A program made the position numbers and the translations under genes. Source: Anaerotignum propionicum (lineage in GTDB: Bacteria; Bacillota; Clostridia; Lachnospirales; Anaerotignaceae). Taken from it: DNA of 64,000 nucleotides. The stretch lies in the NCBI RefSeq assembly GCF_024461735.1, contig NZ_JANGAD010000007.1:62001-126000 (forward strand). Reading direction: 5' to 3'. Within the stretch, counting starts at the first letter, position 1, and every line of letters starts with the position of its first letter. Shown piece after piece: positions 53,292 through 62,886 of the stretch. The notes under the pieces were generated by a model, which searched no databases, was not told the origin of the DNA, and was given only the letters and a program-made list of their open reading frames with translations.

Positions 53292-54560
53292 TTATCTTCG
53301 TTGATATGCAATTTTTCCCCCACAGAGGGTCAACTCACACTGACCGAATACTTCTTTTCCTGCAAAGGGTGTACTTCGACCTTTAGAGAGGAACTCTGAC
53401 GGGTTTATTCTATACTGTTTGTTTAAATCAAATACAGTAAGGTCTGCGGGTTGTCCTTCTTCTAAGGGTGTGCCGATGTCAAAGCGCTCTCTCGGATTAA
53501 TATGGAGTAATTCTACGAGTTTCTCTAAAGTCAGGATTTTTGTTTGCACCAATTCTGTATACAAAACAGGAAAGGCAGTTTCCAGACCAACAATGCCCAT
53601 CATGCTTCCTACTAAACCTTTTGATTTTTCTTCTGGGGAGTGGGGGGCATGGTCGGTGGCAATCATATCGATGGTGCCATCCAAAATCCCTTCGATTAAC
53701 GCTTGTCTGTCTGCCTCACTTCGTATGGGAGGGTTCATTTTAAAACGACCATCCTCTTCCAGCATACTATCATTCATAACTAAGTAGTGAGGTGCTGTTT
53801 CGCAGGTAACATCAATACCACAAGCTTTTGCTTTTCGAATGAGAGCCACGGATTCCTTTGTGGAGATATGGCAGACATGATATTTACAGCCAGTTTCTTT
53901 GACCAAGGCCAGATCCCGTTCAATTTGCTTCCATTCACTTGCAGAGCAAATACCTTTATGCCCATGAAGTGCGGCATATTCCCCATCGTGTATATAGCCA
54001 CCATGAAGCAGAGTATTATCTTCACAGTGGGCCGCGATGATTTTTCCGTATTTACTGATTTTTCTCATGGCAGAGCCCATGAATTCGTCATTTTGCACAC
54101 CCCGGCCGTCATCACTAAAACCGCAAACATATTCTGCTATTTCGTCATATGCGGCAAATTCTTCACCTTTTTCCCCTACAGAAATGGTGCCGTAGGGATG
54201 AACATGAATACAGGCATTTTTTTGAATGCTTTCCAGTTGAGGTGCAAGATATTCTTTTGAGTCCGGTGTGGGCGACAGGTTTGGCATTGCACAGACGGTG
54301 GTATAACCCCCATGAGCGGCGGCTTTCGTCCCTGTTTCTATGGTTTCTTTATAAAAAAATCCCGGTTCTCTTAGATGTACGTGAACATCAATAAAACCGG
54401 GAAACACAAAACGACCTTCCAATTCAAAAAGAATAGTATCTGAAGAATAGGAAGGTTTCGTTGTGGAAATTTTAGAAATAAGACCATCTGCAATAAATAT
54501 GTTGGAATTGACAAATCTGTCTCGAACAAATACATTAACATTCGGTAAAATGTAGTTCAA
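53292..54560 (-). CDS. pyrC: Dihydroorotase
   Basis: 422 residues. It closes carbamoyl-aspartate to dihydroorotate. Seen: the zinc motif FIDVHVHLREPGF near 55 (HxH and catalytic Arg), HCEDNTLLHGG near 178, HVCHISTKESVALIRKAK near 228, and DMIATDHAPHSPEEK near 300 (Asp and His ligands). It starts with TTG (54560): AAAGGAG lies ten bases upstream and no in-frame ATG fits better. It is the first gene of the pyr operon behind a sigma-A promoter. Confidence 0.95.
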   Translation of the reverse strand: MNYILPNVNVFVRDRFVNSNIFIADGLISKISTTKPSYSSDTILFELEGRFVFPGFIDVHVHLREPGFFYKETIETGTKAAAHGGYTTVCAMPNLSPTPDSKEYLAPQLESIQKNACIHVHPYGTISVGEKGEEFAAYDEIAEYVCGFSDDGRGVQNDEFMGSAMRKISKYGKIIAAHCEDNTLLHGGYIHDGEYAALHGHKGICSASEWKQIERDLALVKETGCKYHVCHISTKESVALIRKAKACGIDVTCETAPHYLVMNDSMLEEDGRFKMNPPIRSEADRQALIEGILDGTIDMIATDHAPHSPEEKSKGLVGSMMGIVGLETAFPVLYTELVQTKILTLEKLVELLHINPRERFDIGTPLEEGQPADLTVFDLNKQYRINPSEFLSKGRSTPFAGKEVFGQCELTLCGGKIAYQRR

Positions 54561-54620
54561 TTGCTCCAGCTCCTTTCCATTTGGTCGTTTAGGGTAAGTA
54601 TTTCTTTACAAATTGTCAGT

Positions 54621-54649
54621 AGTATAGCATATGGTTTTTAATGTGTCAA
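54621..54649 (-). promoter_or_regulatory. Promoter of the pyr operon
   Basis: Minus strand: TTGACA (54649-54644), exactly 17 bases, TATACT (54626-54621). The leader before pyrC is only about 55 bases. It has no room for a PyrR-type attenuator and no such motif, so regulation would need another mechanism. Confidence 0.88.
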
Positions 54650-54682
54650 GAATATATTTTAAGGTTTTTTAAATTGCTTGAA

Positions 54683-54711
54683 TTGACAGAAACGGTTTTT
54701 TTGTGTAGACT
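54683..54711 (+). promoter_or_regulatory. Promoter of the pur operon
   Basis: TTGACA (54683-54688), 17-base spacer, TAGACT (54706-54711). It is divergent to the pyr promoter, and the -35 boxes are 33 bases apart. Transcription would start near 54718, leaving a 240-base leader that holds the riboswitch. Confidence 0.85.
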
Positions 54712-54738
54712 TAGTTTGTCAATTTAAGGGGCTTTTTA

Positions 54739-54920
54739 TAACTGACGGATCAGTGGGAAACCACAAGGGAGTAGAAAGCTTGAAGTGAGCAGTTCGGAAA
54801 TATTCAGCGTTTTTTGTGACGCACCTGATTCGCAATGTAAAGTCAGGGGATTGATACTGCTTTTGTCGACCGTCTGGGCAGTCCTGTTTCTGACTAAAGG
54901 AATAGGAATGCCCTTTTTTT
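54739..54920 (+). promoter_or_regulatory. ZTP (pfl-type) riboswitch with terminator, upstream of purE
   Basis: Seen: ACTGACGG (54741-54748), hairpin GTGG-GAAA-CCAC (54753-54764), AAGGGAGT (54765-54772), then the 3' conserved block CCGTCTGGGCA (54870-54880). GACGG (54744-54748) can pair with CCGTC (54870-54874) as the known pseudoknot. The terminator stem GGGCA-TCCT (54876-54885) with AGGA-TGCCC (54904-54913) and a T-run to 54920 uses the bases of the conserved block, so ligand binding should block termination. Known: ZTP/ZMP signals folate shortage and turns on purine and folate genes. The 90-base linker between the halves is longer than in many examples. Confidence 0.85.
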
Positions 54921-54960
54921 GTTCAAATCATTAAATTATATAACCATTAGGAGGTTATCC

Positions 54961-55455
54961 ATGAAAAAAGTAGCGATTCTTATGGGCAGTGACAGTGATT
55001 TTCCTGTTGTGGAAAAAGCTTTAACAACCTTGGACAAGTATGGTGTGCCCTTTGAGGTTCACGTGTATTCTGCCCACAGAACACCCGAAGAAGCAAGAGC
55101 TTTTGCAATGAATGCAAGAGAGAATGGTTTTGGCGCAATCATTGCGGCAGCGGGGAAGGCGGCTCATTTGGCAGGAGCTATGGCGGCGAACACCACCTTA
55201 CCTGTAATTGGTATTCCCATCAAATCTTCCACATTGGATGGCTTGGATGCACTCCTTTCTACAGTTCAGATGCCCGGGGGCATGCCTGTGGCAACAGTAG
55301 CCATTGATGGGGCAGAAAATGCGGCATTATTGGCAATTCAGATTTTGGCGGTAACAGACCAAGAATTGGCTGAGAAACTTCACATGGCAAGAGCAGATAA
55401 TGCAAAACAAGTATTAGAAAAAGACCGTTTGATAGCGGAAAAATATAATAAATAA
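54961..55455 (+). CDS. purE: N5-carboxyaminoimidazole ribonucleotide mutase
   Basis: 164 residues from the ATG at 54961 (AGGAGG six bases upstream). It turns N5-CAIR to CAIR. Seen: [16 protein letters not shown] near 6, [10 protein letters not shown] near 37, [20 protein letters not shown] near 61 and PVKSSTLDG-type [20 protein letters not shown] near 87 ([10 protein letters not shown] after it). The second step of the split AIR carboxylation needs PurK in class I enzymes. No purK is in the operon, so PurE may be of the PurK-independent class II type, or purK lies elsewhere. It is the first gene after the riboswitch. Confidence 0.93.
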   Translation: MKKVAILMGSDSDFPVVEKALTTLDKYGVPFEVHVYSAHRTPEEARAFAMNARENGFGAIIAAAGKAAHLAGAMAANTTLPVIGIPIKSSTLDGLDALLSTVQMPGGMPVATVAIDGAENAALLAIQILAVTDQELAEKLHMARADNAKQVLEKDRLIAEKYNK

Positions 55456-55661
55456 ATATGAGATTCAACCATGTCTAAATGGGAAAATCTTAATAGATTT
55501 GCCAACAAGGGCGTGTGCAAACCTGATTTTCTCAGTGAAATTACGTGGTGCATTCTATCATGGCAGAAAAGAAAAAAGTAACGATACTTATAAATATAAA
55601 TGCTCATTAACCCAACAAGCCGAAAGGCGAAAAGATGATTCTTTAGGAGGAATTCAGTATC

Positions 55662-56372
55662 ATGGAAAAGACAATTCAGATGTATGAAGGCAAGGCAAAA
55701 AAGGTGTATGCAACCAACGATGAAAATTACTGCATCGTATCCTACAAGGATGATGCAACTGCGTTCAATGGTCTGAAAAAGGGCACTATTCTTGGGAAAG
55801 GTGCCATCAACAACCGTGTAACAAATCACCTCATGAAGCTTTTAGAAAAAAATGGGATTCCTACACATTTTGTGGAAGAGCTTTCCGATAGAGAAACTGT
55901 AGTAAAGAAAGTAACAATTGTACCTTTAGAAGTAATCGTAAGAAATATTGCTGCAGGCTCTTTGGCGAAGCGTCTTGGCTTGGCAGAAGGCACAAAAATG
56001 AAGCGTACAGTTCTGGAGTATTGTTATAAAGATGATGAATTGGGCGATCCTATGATTAATGAATATCATATTTTAGCCATGGAATTTGCAACAAAAGAAG
56101 AAGTTGACCTAATTGCAAAATACTCTTTCAAGATTAATGAAATTTTGAGCAATTATTTGAAAGATGCAAACATAGAACTGATAGATTTTAAATTGGAATT
56201 TGGTAAGACTGCAGATGGACAAATTGTATTGGCGGATGAAATTTCCCCCGATACTTGCCGTTTCTGGGATACTGTAACAGGAGAGAAGCTTGATAAAGAC
56301 AGATTCCGCCGTGACTTAGGCAATGTTGAGGATGCTTATCAGGAAGTATTAAAGCGTTTAATGGGTGAATAA
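55662..56372 (+). CDS. purC: Phosphoribosylaminoimidazole-succinocarboxamide synthase
   Basis: 236 residues, the bacterial short form. It joins CAIR and aspartate with ATP to SAICAR. Seen: [14 protein letters not shown] near the start, [20 protein letters not shown] (20 residues) near 29, [18 protein letters not shown] near 93, and [15 protein letters not shown] near 186. AGGAGGAAT lies before the ATG. 206 bases separate it from purE; I see no terminator there, so one transcript is likely. Confidence 0.96.
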   Translation: MEKTIQMYEGKAKKVYATNDENYCIVSYKDDATAFNGLKKGTILGKGAINNRVTNHLMKLLEKNGIPTHFVEELSDRETVVKKVTIVPLEVIVRNIAAGSLAKRLGLAEGTKMKRTVLEYCYKDDELGDPMINEYHILAMEFATKEEVDLIAKYSFKINEILSNYLKDANIELIDFKLEFGKTADGQIVLADEISPDTCRFWDTVTGEKLDKDRFRRDLGNVEDAYQEVLKRLMGE

Positions 56373-56410
56373 TCCGGTTACAGTACAGAGTGAATAGACG
56401 AGGTGCTAAC

Positions 56411-57871
56411 ATGTGTATGAATGAAATTCATGAGGAATGTGGTGTATTCGGTGTTTTTGGAAAAGAAACCGCCACAGTTGCGGCAACAACCTATTATGGA
56501 CTGTTTGCTTTACAGCATAGAGGGCAAGAAAGTTGCGGCATTGTTGTAAATGACGACGGTATTTTTCGTTTTCATAAGGATCCGGGTTTGGTAAACGACG
56601 TTTTTACCCCTCAGGTGATGGCTTCTTTGGGGGAAGGCAACATGGCGATTGGACATGTACGTTATGGCACAACAGGGGTGAATGACCGTACCAATGCACA
56701 GCCTATCGTTGTCAACCACATCAAAGGCAAGCTTGCTTTGGCCCATAACGGTAATTTGGTAAATTCTTTTGAACTCAGACAGGAATTAGAATTGCAAGGT
56801 TCCATTTTTCACACAACAAGTGATACAGAAGTTATTTCGTATATGATTACAAAGGAACGTTTGAATGCACCCTCTATTGAGGAGGCAGTAAACCGTGCCA
56901 TGAACCGAATCAAAGGTGCTTATTCTTTAGTGATTATGTCTGCATCCAAAATGGTTGCGGCAAGGGATGAAAATGGATTCAGACCTTTATGCTATGGGAT
57001 TACAGAGGATGGCAGCTACATCGTTGCTTCTGAAAGCTGTGCGCTGGATGCCGTTGGTGCGAAATTTATTCGAGATATTCGTCCCGGGGAAATTGTAGTT
57101 TTTGACCATGAAGGAATACGCAACATTACAGACCACTGCGAAAAAGTAAAGCCCACCATCTGTATTTTTGAATATATTTATTTTTCCAGACCTGATTCCC
57201 GTGTGGAAGGCAGAAGTGTACACGATGCGAGGGTGAAAGCAGGGGCTTGCCTTGCCATGGAGCACCCTGTACAGGCGGATGTTGTAATTGGCGTTCCCGA
57301 TTCAGGGTTAGACGCGGCCATTGGCTATGCTAGACAGTCCGGCATTCCTTACGGCATTGGTTTTATAAAAAACAAGTACATCGGGCGTACCTTTATTTCT
57401 CCCGGACAAAAGGTTCGTGAGGATAAAGTGAAAATTAAGTTAAACGTAATCGCAGAAACTGTAAAAGGCAAAAGAGTGGTTATGGTGGATGACTCAATTG
57501 TAAGAGGGACGACTTCGGCACGCATTGTAAAGCTTCTCAGGGATGCGGGAGCAGCAGAGGTGCATATGCGTTCTTCCGCTCCTCCCTTTTTGTACCCTTG
57601 CTTTTATGGAACGGATGTGGATTCTCAGGAGAACTTGATTGCCTGCAACCATACCATTGAGGAAATTAGAGATATTATTGGCGTAGACAGCTTAGGATAT
57701 TTAAGCCTAGACCACTTAAGCATGCTGATTGGCACCCCAAATGGGGAGGGCTACTGTGCATCTTGCTTTGACGGAAAATATCCAACGGAAACACCGGTAG
57801 AGGCAGATAAAAACAGATTTGAATATAAGCTCAGCGAGAGGAGAAAAAAACAAGATGAAGAGTCACAGTGA
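56411..57871 (+). CDS. purF: Amidophosphoribosyltransferase, Fe-S type
   Basis: 486 residues from the ATG at 56411 (GAGGTG upstream). It makes phosphoribosylamine from PRPP and glutamine, the first committed purine step. Seen: [15 protein letters not shown] with the Ntn nucleophile Cys after a short propeptide, GHVRYGTTG near 75, the PRPP loop [18 protein letters not shown] near 357, and cysteines in [14 protein letters not shown] and YCASCF that match the [4Fe-4S] ligands of the Bacillus enzyme. Such enzymes are oxygen-sensitive, fitting an anaerobe. It overlaps purM by 17 bases. Confidence 0.96.
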   Translation: MCMNEIHEECGVFGVFGKETATVAATTYYGLFALQHRGQESCGIVVNDDGIFRFHKDPGLVNDVFTPQVMASLGEGNMAIGHVRYGTTGVNDRTNAQPIVVNHIKGKLALAHNGNLVNSFELRQELELQGSIFHTTSDTEVISYMITKERLNAPSIEEAVNRAMNRIKGAYSLVIMSASKMVAARDENGFRPLCYGITEDGSYIVASESCALDAVGAKFIRDIRPGEIVVFDHEGIRNITDHCEKVKPTICIFEYIYFSRPDSRVEGRSVHDARVKAGACLAMEHPVQADVVIGVPDSGLDAAIGYARQSGIPYGIGFIKNKYIGRTFISPGQKVREDKVKIKLNVIAETVKGKRVVMVDDSIVRGTTSARIVKLLRDAGAAEVHMRSSAPPFLYPCFYGTDVDSQENLIACNHTIEEIRDIIGVDSLGYLSLDHLSMLIGTPNGEGYCASCFDGKYPTETPVEADKNRFEYKLSERRKKQDEESQ

Positions 57872-58892
57872 GAGCTATAAGGCAGCAGGTGTGGACATTG
57901 TTGCAGGATACCAAGCAGTTGAGCTGATGAAGCAGCATATTGCAAAAACAATGACAGCAGGAGTTATGTCTGATATTGGAGGCTTTGGCGGCCTATTTGA
58001 ATTAGATATGACGGGAATTACAAAGCCTGTTTTGGTAAGCGGTACAGACGGCGTGGGCACAAAGCTGAAATTGGCATTTTTGATGGACAAGCATGACACC
58101 GTTGGCATTGACTGTGTTGCGATGTGCGTAAATGATATTATTTGTGTTGGAGCGAAGCCTTTATTTTTCTTGGATTATATTGCTGTTGGCAAGAACTTCC
58201 CTGAGAAAATTGCGTCTATTGTTTCAGGCGTTGCAGAAGGTTGTGTTCAATCCGGTGCGGCATTAATTGGTGGAGAAACAGCAGAAATGCCCGGTTTTTA
58301 TCCAGAGGATGAATATGATTTGGCTGGTTTCTCCGTTGGCGTTGTAGATAAAGCAAAGATTCTGAATAATAAAACTATAACTGAAGGGGATGTACTGATT
58401 GCATTGCCCTCCAGCGGTGTGCATTCCAATGGTTTTTCCTTGGTACGCCGTGTGTTTGATGTGGAAAATACAGATATGAAGGCGCCTGTTGCGGAATTGG
58501 GTGGCAAATCCTTAGGGGAAACCTTACTAACACCTACAAAAATTTATGTGAAGCCCATGCTTGCTTTGTTTGAAGAGGTAACGGTTAAGGCAGTTTCTCA
58601 TATCACAGGCGGTGGTTTTTACGAAAACATTCCCAGAAGCATTCCCAAGGGTTTTGGCGCGAAGATAGATAGAAATGCATTACGTATCCTGCCTATTTTC
58701 GATTTGCTTGCAAAAACAGGCAATATACCTGAAAGAGATATGTTTAACACCTTTAACATGGGTGTGGGCATGAGTGTGGTTGTGGCAAAAGAGGATGCAG
58801 AAAAAGCATTGGAGATTCTTAAGGCAAATGGCGAGGACGCATATATTATGGGTGAAATTGTGGTTGCCGAGGAAGGTGTCGTAATATGCTAA
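57855..58892 (+). CDS. purM: Phosphoribosylformylglycinamidine cyclo-ligase
   Basis: 345 residues from the ATG at 57855, which lies inside the end of purF with AGGAG 11 bases upstream. It closes FGAM to AIR with ATP. Seen: the start [35 protein letters not shown] near 58, [11 protein letters not shown] near 144, and [20 protein letters not shown] (20 residues) near 252. It overlaps purN by seven bases. Confidence 0.96.
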   Translation: MKSHSESYKAAGVDIVAGYQAVELMKQHIAKTMTAGVMSDIGGFGGLFELDMTGITKPVLVSGTDGVGTKLKLAFLMDKHDTVGIDCVAMCVNDIICVGAKPLFFLDYIAVGKNFPEKIASIVSGVAEGCVQSGAALIGGETAEMPGFYPEDEYDLAGFSVGVVDKAKILNNKTITEGDVLIALPSSGVHSNGFSLVRRVFDVENTDMKAPVAELGGKSLGETLLTPTKIYVKPMLALFEEVTVKAVSHITGGGFYENIPRSIPKGFGAKIDRNALRILPIFDLLAKTGNIPERDMFNTFNMGVGMSVVVAKEDAEKALEILKANGEDAYIMGEIVVAEEGVVIC

Positions 58893-59494
58893 AAACAAAA
58901 ATTGCAGTTTTTGTTTCCGGCGGCGGCACGAATTTACAGGCACTGATTGATGCTGAAAAAAGAGGAGAAATACTCAGCGGTGAAATTGCTTTGGTTTTGG
59001 CTAGCAACGACAGTGCTTATGCTTTAACCAGAGCCGCAGAAAACGGCATCAAAAGTGTAGTAATCAAAAGAAAAGAATTTTCCTCTCAAGAAGCGTATGA
59101 AGAGGAAATGAAAAAAGTTTTGGATGAGAACGGAATTAAAATGATTGTTTTGGCAGGGTTTATGTCTTTACTCAGCGAGAAATTTACTGCCCTTTATCCA
59201 AAGAGAATTGTGAATATTCATCCGTCTTTGATTCCTTCCTTTTGTGGCAAAGGGTTTTATGGCTTGCATGTGCATGAAGCTGCCCTTAGCTACGGTGTGA
59301 AGGTGACAGGGGCTACGGTGCATTATGTGAATGAGATTCCTGATGGAGGGGAAATCATTCTACAAAAGGCTGTGGAGATTTTGGAGGGTGACACCCCAGA
59401 GGTATTGCAAAAAAGAGTCATGGAAGAAGCGGAGTGGGTGCTTTTGCCCAAAGCTGTGGAAATGGTAGCCTGTAAATTACAGAAAGGAAACTGA
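58886..59494 (+). CDS. purN: Phosphoribosylglycinamide formyltransferase
   Basis: 202 residues. It uses 10-formyl-THF to formylate GAR. Seen: [18 protein letters not shown] near 5, [10 protein letters not shown] near 89, the catalytic [19 protein letters not shown] (Asn and His) near 107, and [13 protein letters not shown] near 150 (catalytic Asp). The ATG overlaps the purM stop by seven bases, and purO follows one base after its own stop. Confidence 0.96.
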   Translation: MLKTKIAVFVSGGGTNLQALIDAEKRGEILSGEIALVLASNDSAYALTRAAENGIKSVVIKRKEFSSQEAYEEEMKKVLDENGIKMIVLAGFMSLLSEKFTALYPKRIVNIHPSLIPSFCGKGFYGLHVHEAALSYGVKVTGATVHYVNEIPDGGEIILQKAVEILEGDTPEVLQKRVMEEAEWVLLPKAVEMVACKLQKGN

Positions 59495-59495
59495 T

Positions 59496-60215
59496 ATGGA
59501 CATCTATAAGATCAACCCCATGAAGGATTTGGTGAAGGAAAACCCTTACGTTGGCAGAGGGATTGTAATTGGAAAAACAGCCGATGGAAGCAAGGCGGCA
59601 ATTGCATACTTTATTATGGGTCGCAGTGAAAACAGCCGTAATCGTGTGTTTATTGAAAATGGTGAAGAAGTGATAATCAAGCCTTTTGATGAATCCAAGG
59701 TGGAAGACCCTTCTTTAATTATTTATTCTCCTATTAAAAAACTGGATAATAAATTGATTGTAACAAACGGTGACCAGACCGATACCATTTATGAATTTAT
59801 GCAAGGGGGAAAAACCTTCGAGGAAGGTTTGGAGACCAGAGAATTTGAGCCGGATGCTCCCAATTTTACACCTAGAATCAGCGGTATGCTGACTTTTGGG
59901 AAAGTGGATTTTTCCTATAAAATGAGTATTCTGAAAAGTGCTGATGCAAAGGGCAGTGCCTGCAATCGATACACCTTTTCGTTCCCCGCTGTAAACGGAT
60001 TGGGGCATTTTATTCACACCTACGCTTGTGATGGCAATCCTTTGCCTACATTCCAAGGAGAACCGGAGCGTACAGAAATTCCGAATCAGATTGATGATTT
60101 TGTGCAAGAGATTTGGGTGAATTTAAATGAAGAAAATAAGATTTCCCTTTATGTAAGATATATTGATTTGAAAACAGGAACCATTGAAAACCGTATGATA
60201 AATAAAAACAAATAA
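59496..60215 (+). CDS. purO: IMP cyclohydrolase, PurO type
   Basis: 239 residues. It closes FAICAR to IMP, the last step of the pathway. It does not look like the cyclohydrolase half of bifunctional PurH; instead it resembles the archaeal PurO family (Ntn-hydrolase-like fold): start ending NPYVGRGIVIGKTADGSKAA (20 residues), AYFIMGRSENSRNRVFI near 32, FTPRISGMLTF near 125, and a long C-terminal beta-rich part. Bacterial copies with a stand-alone AICAR transformylase are known in clostridia. The transformylase is encoded two genes downstream. Identification is from remembered family sequence and from operon logic. Confidence 0.88.
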   Translation: MDIYKINPMKDLVKENPYVGRGIVIGKTADGSKAAIAYFIMGRSENSRNRVFIENGEEVIIKPFDESKVEDPSLIIYSPIKKLDNKLIVTNGDQTDTIYEFMQGGKTFEEGLETREFEPDAPNFTPRISGMLTFGKVDFSYKMSILKSADAKGSACNRYTFSFPAVNGLGHFIHTYACDGNPLPTFQGEPERTEIPNQIDDFVQEIWVNLNEENKISLYVRYIDLKTGTIENRMINKNK

Positions 60216-60227
60216 GGAGATTCAGAT

Positions 60228-61664
60228 ATGGATAGCACAAAAGAAATTTATCTTTCCCCTTTTTCAACCAGATATGCCAGCAAGGAAATGCAGGCTGTTT
60301 TTTCTGAAGGCTTTAAGTTTCGCACATGGCGCAAGCTTTGGATTGCTTTAGCGAAGGCAGAGAAAGCCTTGGGCTTAGAAATTACAGATGAGCAAATTGC
60401 TGAATTAGAAGCTTTTCAAGATGATATTAATTTTGAGGTTGCCGAAGCAAGAGAAAAAGTTGTACGTCACGACGTTATGAGCCATGTATTTGCTTATGGT
60501 CAGCAGTGCCCTAAGGCAGAGCCAATTATCCATTTAGGGGCAACCTCCTGTTACGTTGGTGACAACACAGATGTTATTATCTTAAAAGAAGCATCTCATA
60601 TTATTTTGAAGAAAGCGGCACAGGTTGTAAAAAATCTCTCTGAATTTGCGGAAAGCTATAAGAACCTTCCTTGCTTGGCTTACACCCATCTACAGCCTGC
60701 TCAGCTGACAACTGTAGGCAAAAGAGCCACCCTTTGGATTTATGAATTGTGTCAGGATATTCATGAGTTAGAGCATCGTTTGGAAGAACTGCTTTTATTA
60801 GGTTCAAAGGGTACAACAGGTACCCAAGCAAGCTTTATGGAGCTGTTTGAAGGAGACGAAGAGAAAATTAAGAAAATGGAAGAAATGATTGCGGCTGATA
60901 TGGGCTTCAAGGGCTGTGTACCTGTTTCTGGTCAGACCTATTCCCGTAAGGTGGATGCTTATTTCTTATCTGTTCTCTCTGGTTTTGCCCAAAGTGCTTA
61001 TAAATTCTCCAACGATATGCGTATTTTGCAGTCTTTTGAGGAAATGGAAGAGCCCTTTGAAAAAAACCAGATTGGTTCCTCTGCAATGCCTTACAAGAGA
61101 AACCCAATGAGAAGTGAGAGAATCTCCGCTTTGGCAAGATATGTGATTGTGGACTCCTTAAACCCTGCCTTAACAGCAGGCACTCAGTGGTTTGAAAGAA
61201 CACTGGATGATTCTGCGAACAAGCGTATTTCCAGTGCAGAAGCCTTTTTGGCAATTGATTCTATTTTGAATATTTATATGAATGTGACAGCCGGCTTGGT
61301 TGTTTATGATAAAGTTGTTGAGCGTCGTGTGATGGAGAAACTGCCTTTTATGGCAACAGAAAATATCATGATGAAATCCGTGAAAAAAGGCGGCAACAGA
61401 CAGGAATTGCACGAATTGCTGCGTACCCACTCCCATGCGGCGGCGGCAAAAGTAAAGCTTGAGGGTGGCAAGAACGATTTGATTGAAAGAATTGCAGAGG
61501 ACGATGCATTCCCTCTGACGTTGGATGAAATTAAAGCGGAATTAGATCCATCATTATATATCGGCAGAAGTGCTTCCCAGGTGGATGAATTTATCAAAGA
61601 GATTGCACAGCCAATCATTACAAAATGGTATGAAGGTGATATTGAAGCGGAGTTAAAGGTTTGA
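60228..61664 (+). CDS. purB: Adenylosuccinate lyase
   Basis: 478 residues. It splits SAICAR to AICAR and adenylosuccinate to AMP, releasing fumarate both times. Seen: SPFSTRYASKEMQAVFSEGF (20 residues) near 10, RHDVMSHVFAY near 84, THLQPAQLTTVGKRA near 157, and the signature GSSAMPYKRNPMRSERI near 285, with the mobile-loop Ser before the MPYK. It follows purO by 12 bases with an AAGGAG site. Confidence 0.97.
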   Translation: MDSTKEIYLSPFSTRYASKEMQAVFSEGFKFRTWRKLWIALAKAEKALGLEITDEQIAELEAFQDDINFEVAEAREKVVRHDVMSHVFAYGQQCPKAEPIIHLGATSCYVGDNTDVIILKEASHIILKKAAQVVKNLSEFAESYKNLPCLAYTHLQPAQLTTVGKRATLWIYELCQDIHELEHRLEELLLLGSKGTTGTQASFMELFEGDEEKIKKMEEMIAADMGFKGCVPVSGQTYSRKVDAYFLSVLSGFAQSAYKFSNDMRILQSFEEMEEPFEKNQIGSSAMPYKRNPMRSERISALARYVIVDSLNPALTAGTQWFERTLDDSANKRISSAEAFLAIDSILNIYMNVTAGLVVYDKVVERRVMEKLPFMATENIMMKSVKKGGNRQELHELLRTHSHAAAAKVKLEGGKNDLIERIAEDDAFPLTLDEIKAELDPSLYIGRSASQVDEFIKEIAQPIITKWYEGDIEAELKV

Positions 61665-61683
61665 CATACAGGAGGCTTTTAAA

Positions 61684-62868
61684 ATGAATGAATTTGAATT
61701 AAAGTACGGCTGTAATCCAAATCAGAAACCTGCAAGAATTTATATGGCAGACGGCGGAGAGCTGCCTATCCGCATATTGAGCGGAAAGCCAGGATATATC
61801 AATTTTTTGGATGCCTTTAACAGCTGGCAGTTGGTAAAGGAATTAAAAGAAGCTTTGGGTATGCCTGCGGCAACCTCCTTCAAGCACGTAAGCCCCACCT
61901 CTGCGGCAGTAGGCACACCTATGAGCGGGGATTTAAAAAAGGCTTGCTTTGTGGATGATATTGAAGGTTTGGACGAATCTCCGATTGCTTTGGCATATGC
62001 CAGAGCAAGGGGCACAGACCGTTTATGTTCCTATGGTGATTGGATTGCCTTAAGTGATATTTGTGATGCAGTGACAGCAAATATGATTAAGAGAGAGGTA
62101 TCCGACGGCATTATTGCACCAGGTTATACAGCAGAAGCTTTAGAAATTTTGAAAGCCAAAAGAAATGGAACCTATAATGTTGTAGAAATTGATGTAGATT
62201 TCGTTCCTGAGGAAAAAGAAGTGAAACAGGTTTTTGGAATTACCTTTGAACAAGGGAGAAATAATTTCAAAATTGCCAAAGAGCTTTTAGAAAACATTGT
62301 AACAGAAAACAAAGAGCTGACAGATGATGCAAAGAGAGATTTGATTGTTGCTTTAATTACTTTGAAATATACACAGTCCAATTCCGTATGTTTTGCTAAA
62401 GACGGACAGGCAATTGGAGTAGGTGCCGGACAGCAGTCTCGTATTCACTGCACCCGTCTGGCTGGAAGTAAAGCAGACATTTGGCATTTGCGCCAATGTG
62501 AAAAGGTATTAAACCTACCATTTTTGCCTTCCGTAGCTCGTCCTGCAAGGGACAATGCCATTGATATTTATATTTCTGACGATGCTGAAGATGTGTTGGC
62601 AGATGGTGCTTGGGAAAGCATTTTCTCTGAAAAGCCTGAGCCTTTGACAAGAGAAGAAAAGAAGGCGTATCTTTCCACAATTAAGGGTGTGGCTTTGGGC
62701 AGTGATGCTTTCTTCCCCTTTGGTGACAATATTGAAAGAGCGGCAAAAAGCGGCGTTTCTTATATTGCAGAGCCCGGTGGTTCCATCCGTGATGATAATG
62801 TGATTGAGACCTGCAACAAACATAATATGGTTATGGCATTTACAGGAATGCGTTTGTTCCATCATTAA
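61684..62868 (+). CDS. Stand-alone AICAR transformylase (PurH C-terminal half only)
   Basis: 394 residues, against about 510 for the bifunctional PurH; the N-terminal MGS-like IMP cyclohydrolase part is missing. It formylates AICAR with 10-formyl-THF. Seen: ELKYGCNPNQKPARIYM at the start, SFKHVSPTSAAVGTPM near 62 (the transformylase Lys-His), VCFAKDGQAIGVGAGQQSRI near 239, SDAFFPFGDNIERAAKSG near 339 and the end GGSIRDDNVIETCNKHNMVM. The missing activity is supplied by PurO. AGGAGG lies before the ATG, and purD follows 18 bases later. Confidence 0.93.
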   Translation: MNEFELKYGCNPNQKPARIYMADGGELPIRILSGKPGYINFLDAFNSWQLVKELKEALGMPAATSFKHVSPTSAAVGTPMSGDLKKACFVDDIEGLDESPIALAYARARGTDRLCSYGDWIALSDICDAVTANMIKREVSDGIIAPGYTAEALEILKAKRNGTYNVVEIDVDFVPEEKEVKQVFGITFEQGRNNFKIAKELLENIVTENKELTDDAKRDLIVALITLKYTQSNSVCFAKDGQAIGVGAGQQSRIHCTRLAGSKADIWHLRQCEKVLNLPFLPSVARPARDNAIDIYISDDAEDVLADGAWESIFSEKPEPLTREEKKAYLSTIKGVALGSDAFFPFGDNIERAAKSGVSYIAEPGGSIRDDNVIETCNKHNMVMAFTGMRLFHH

Positions 62869-62886
62869 AAAGGGGGAAGGAATAAA

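Noticed and set aside
54561..54620. PyrR-binding attenuator in the pyr leader
   Set aside because: The leader is too short, and no anti-antiterminator motif or terminator lies before pyrC.
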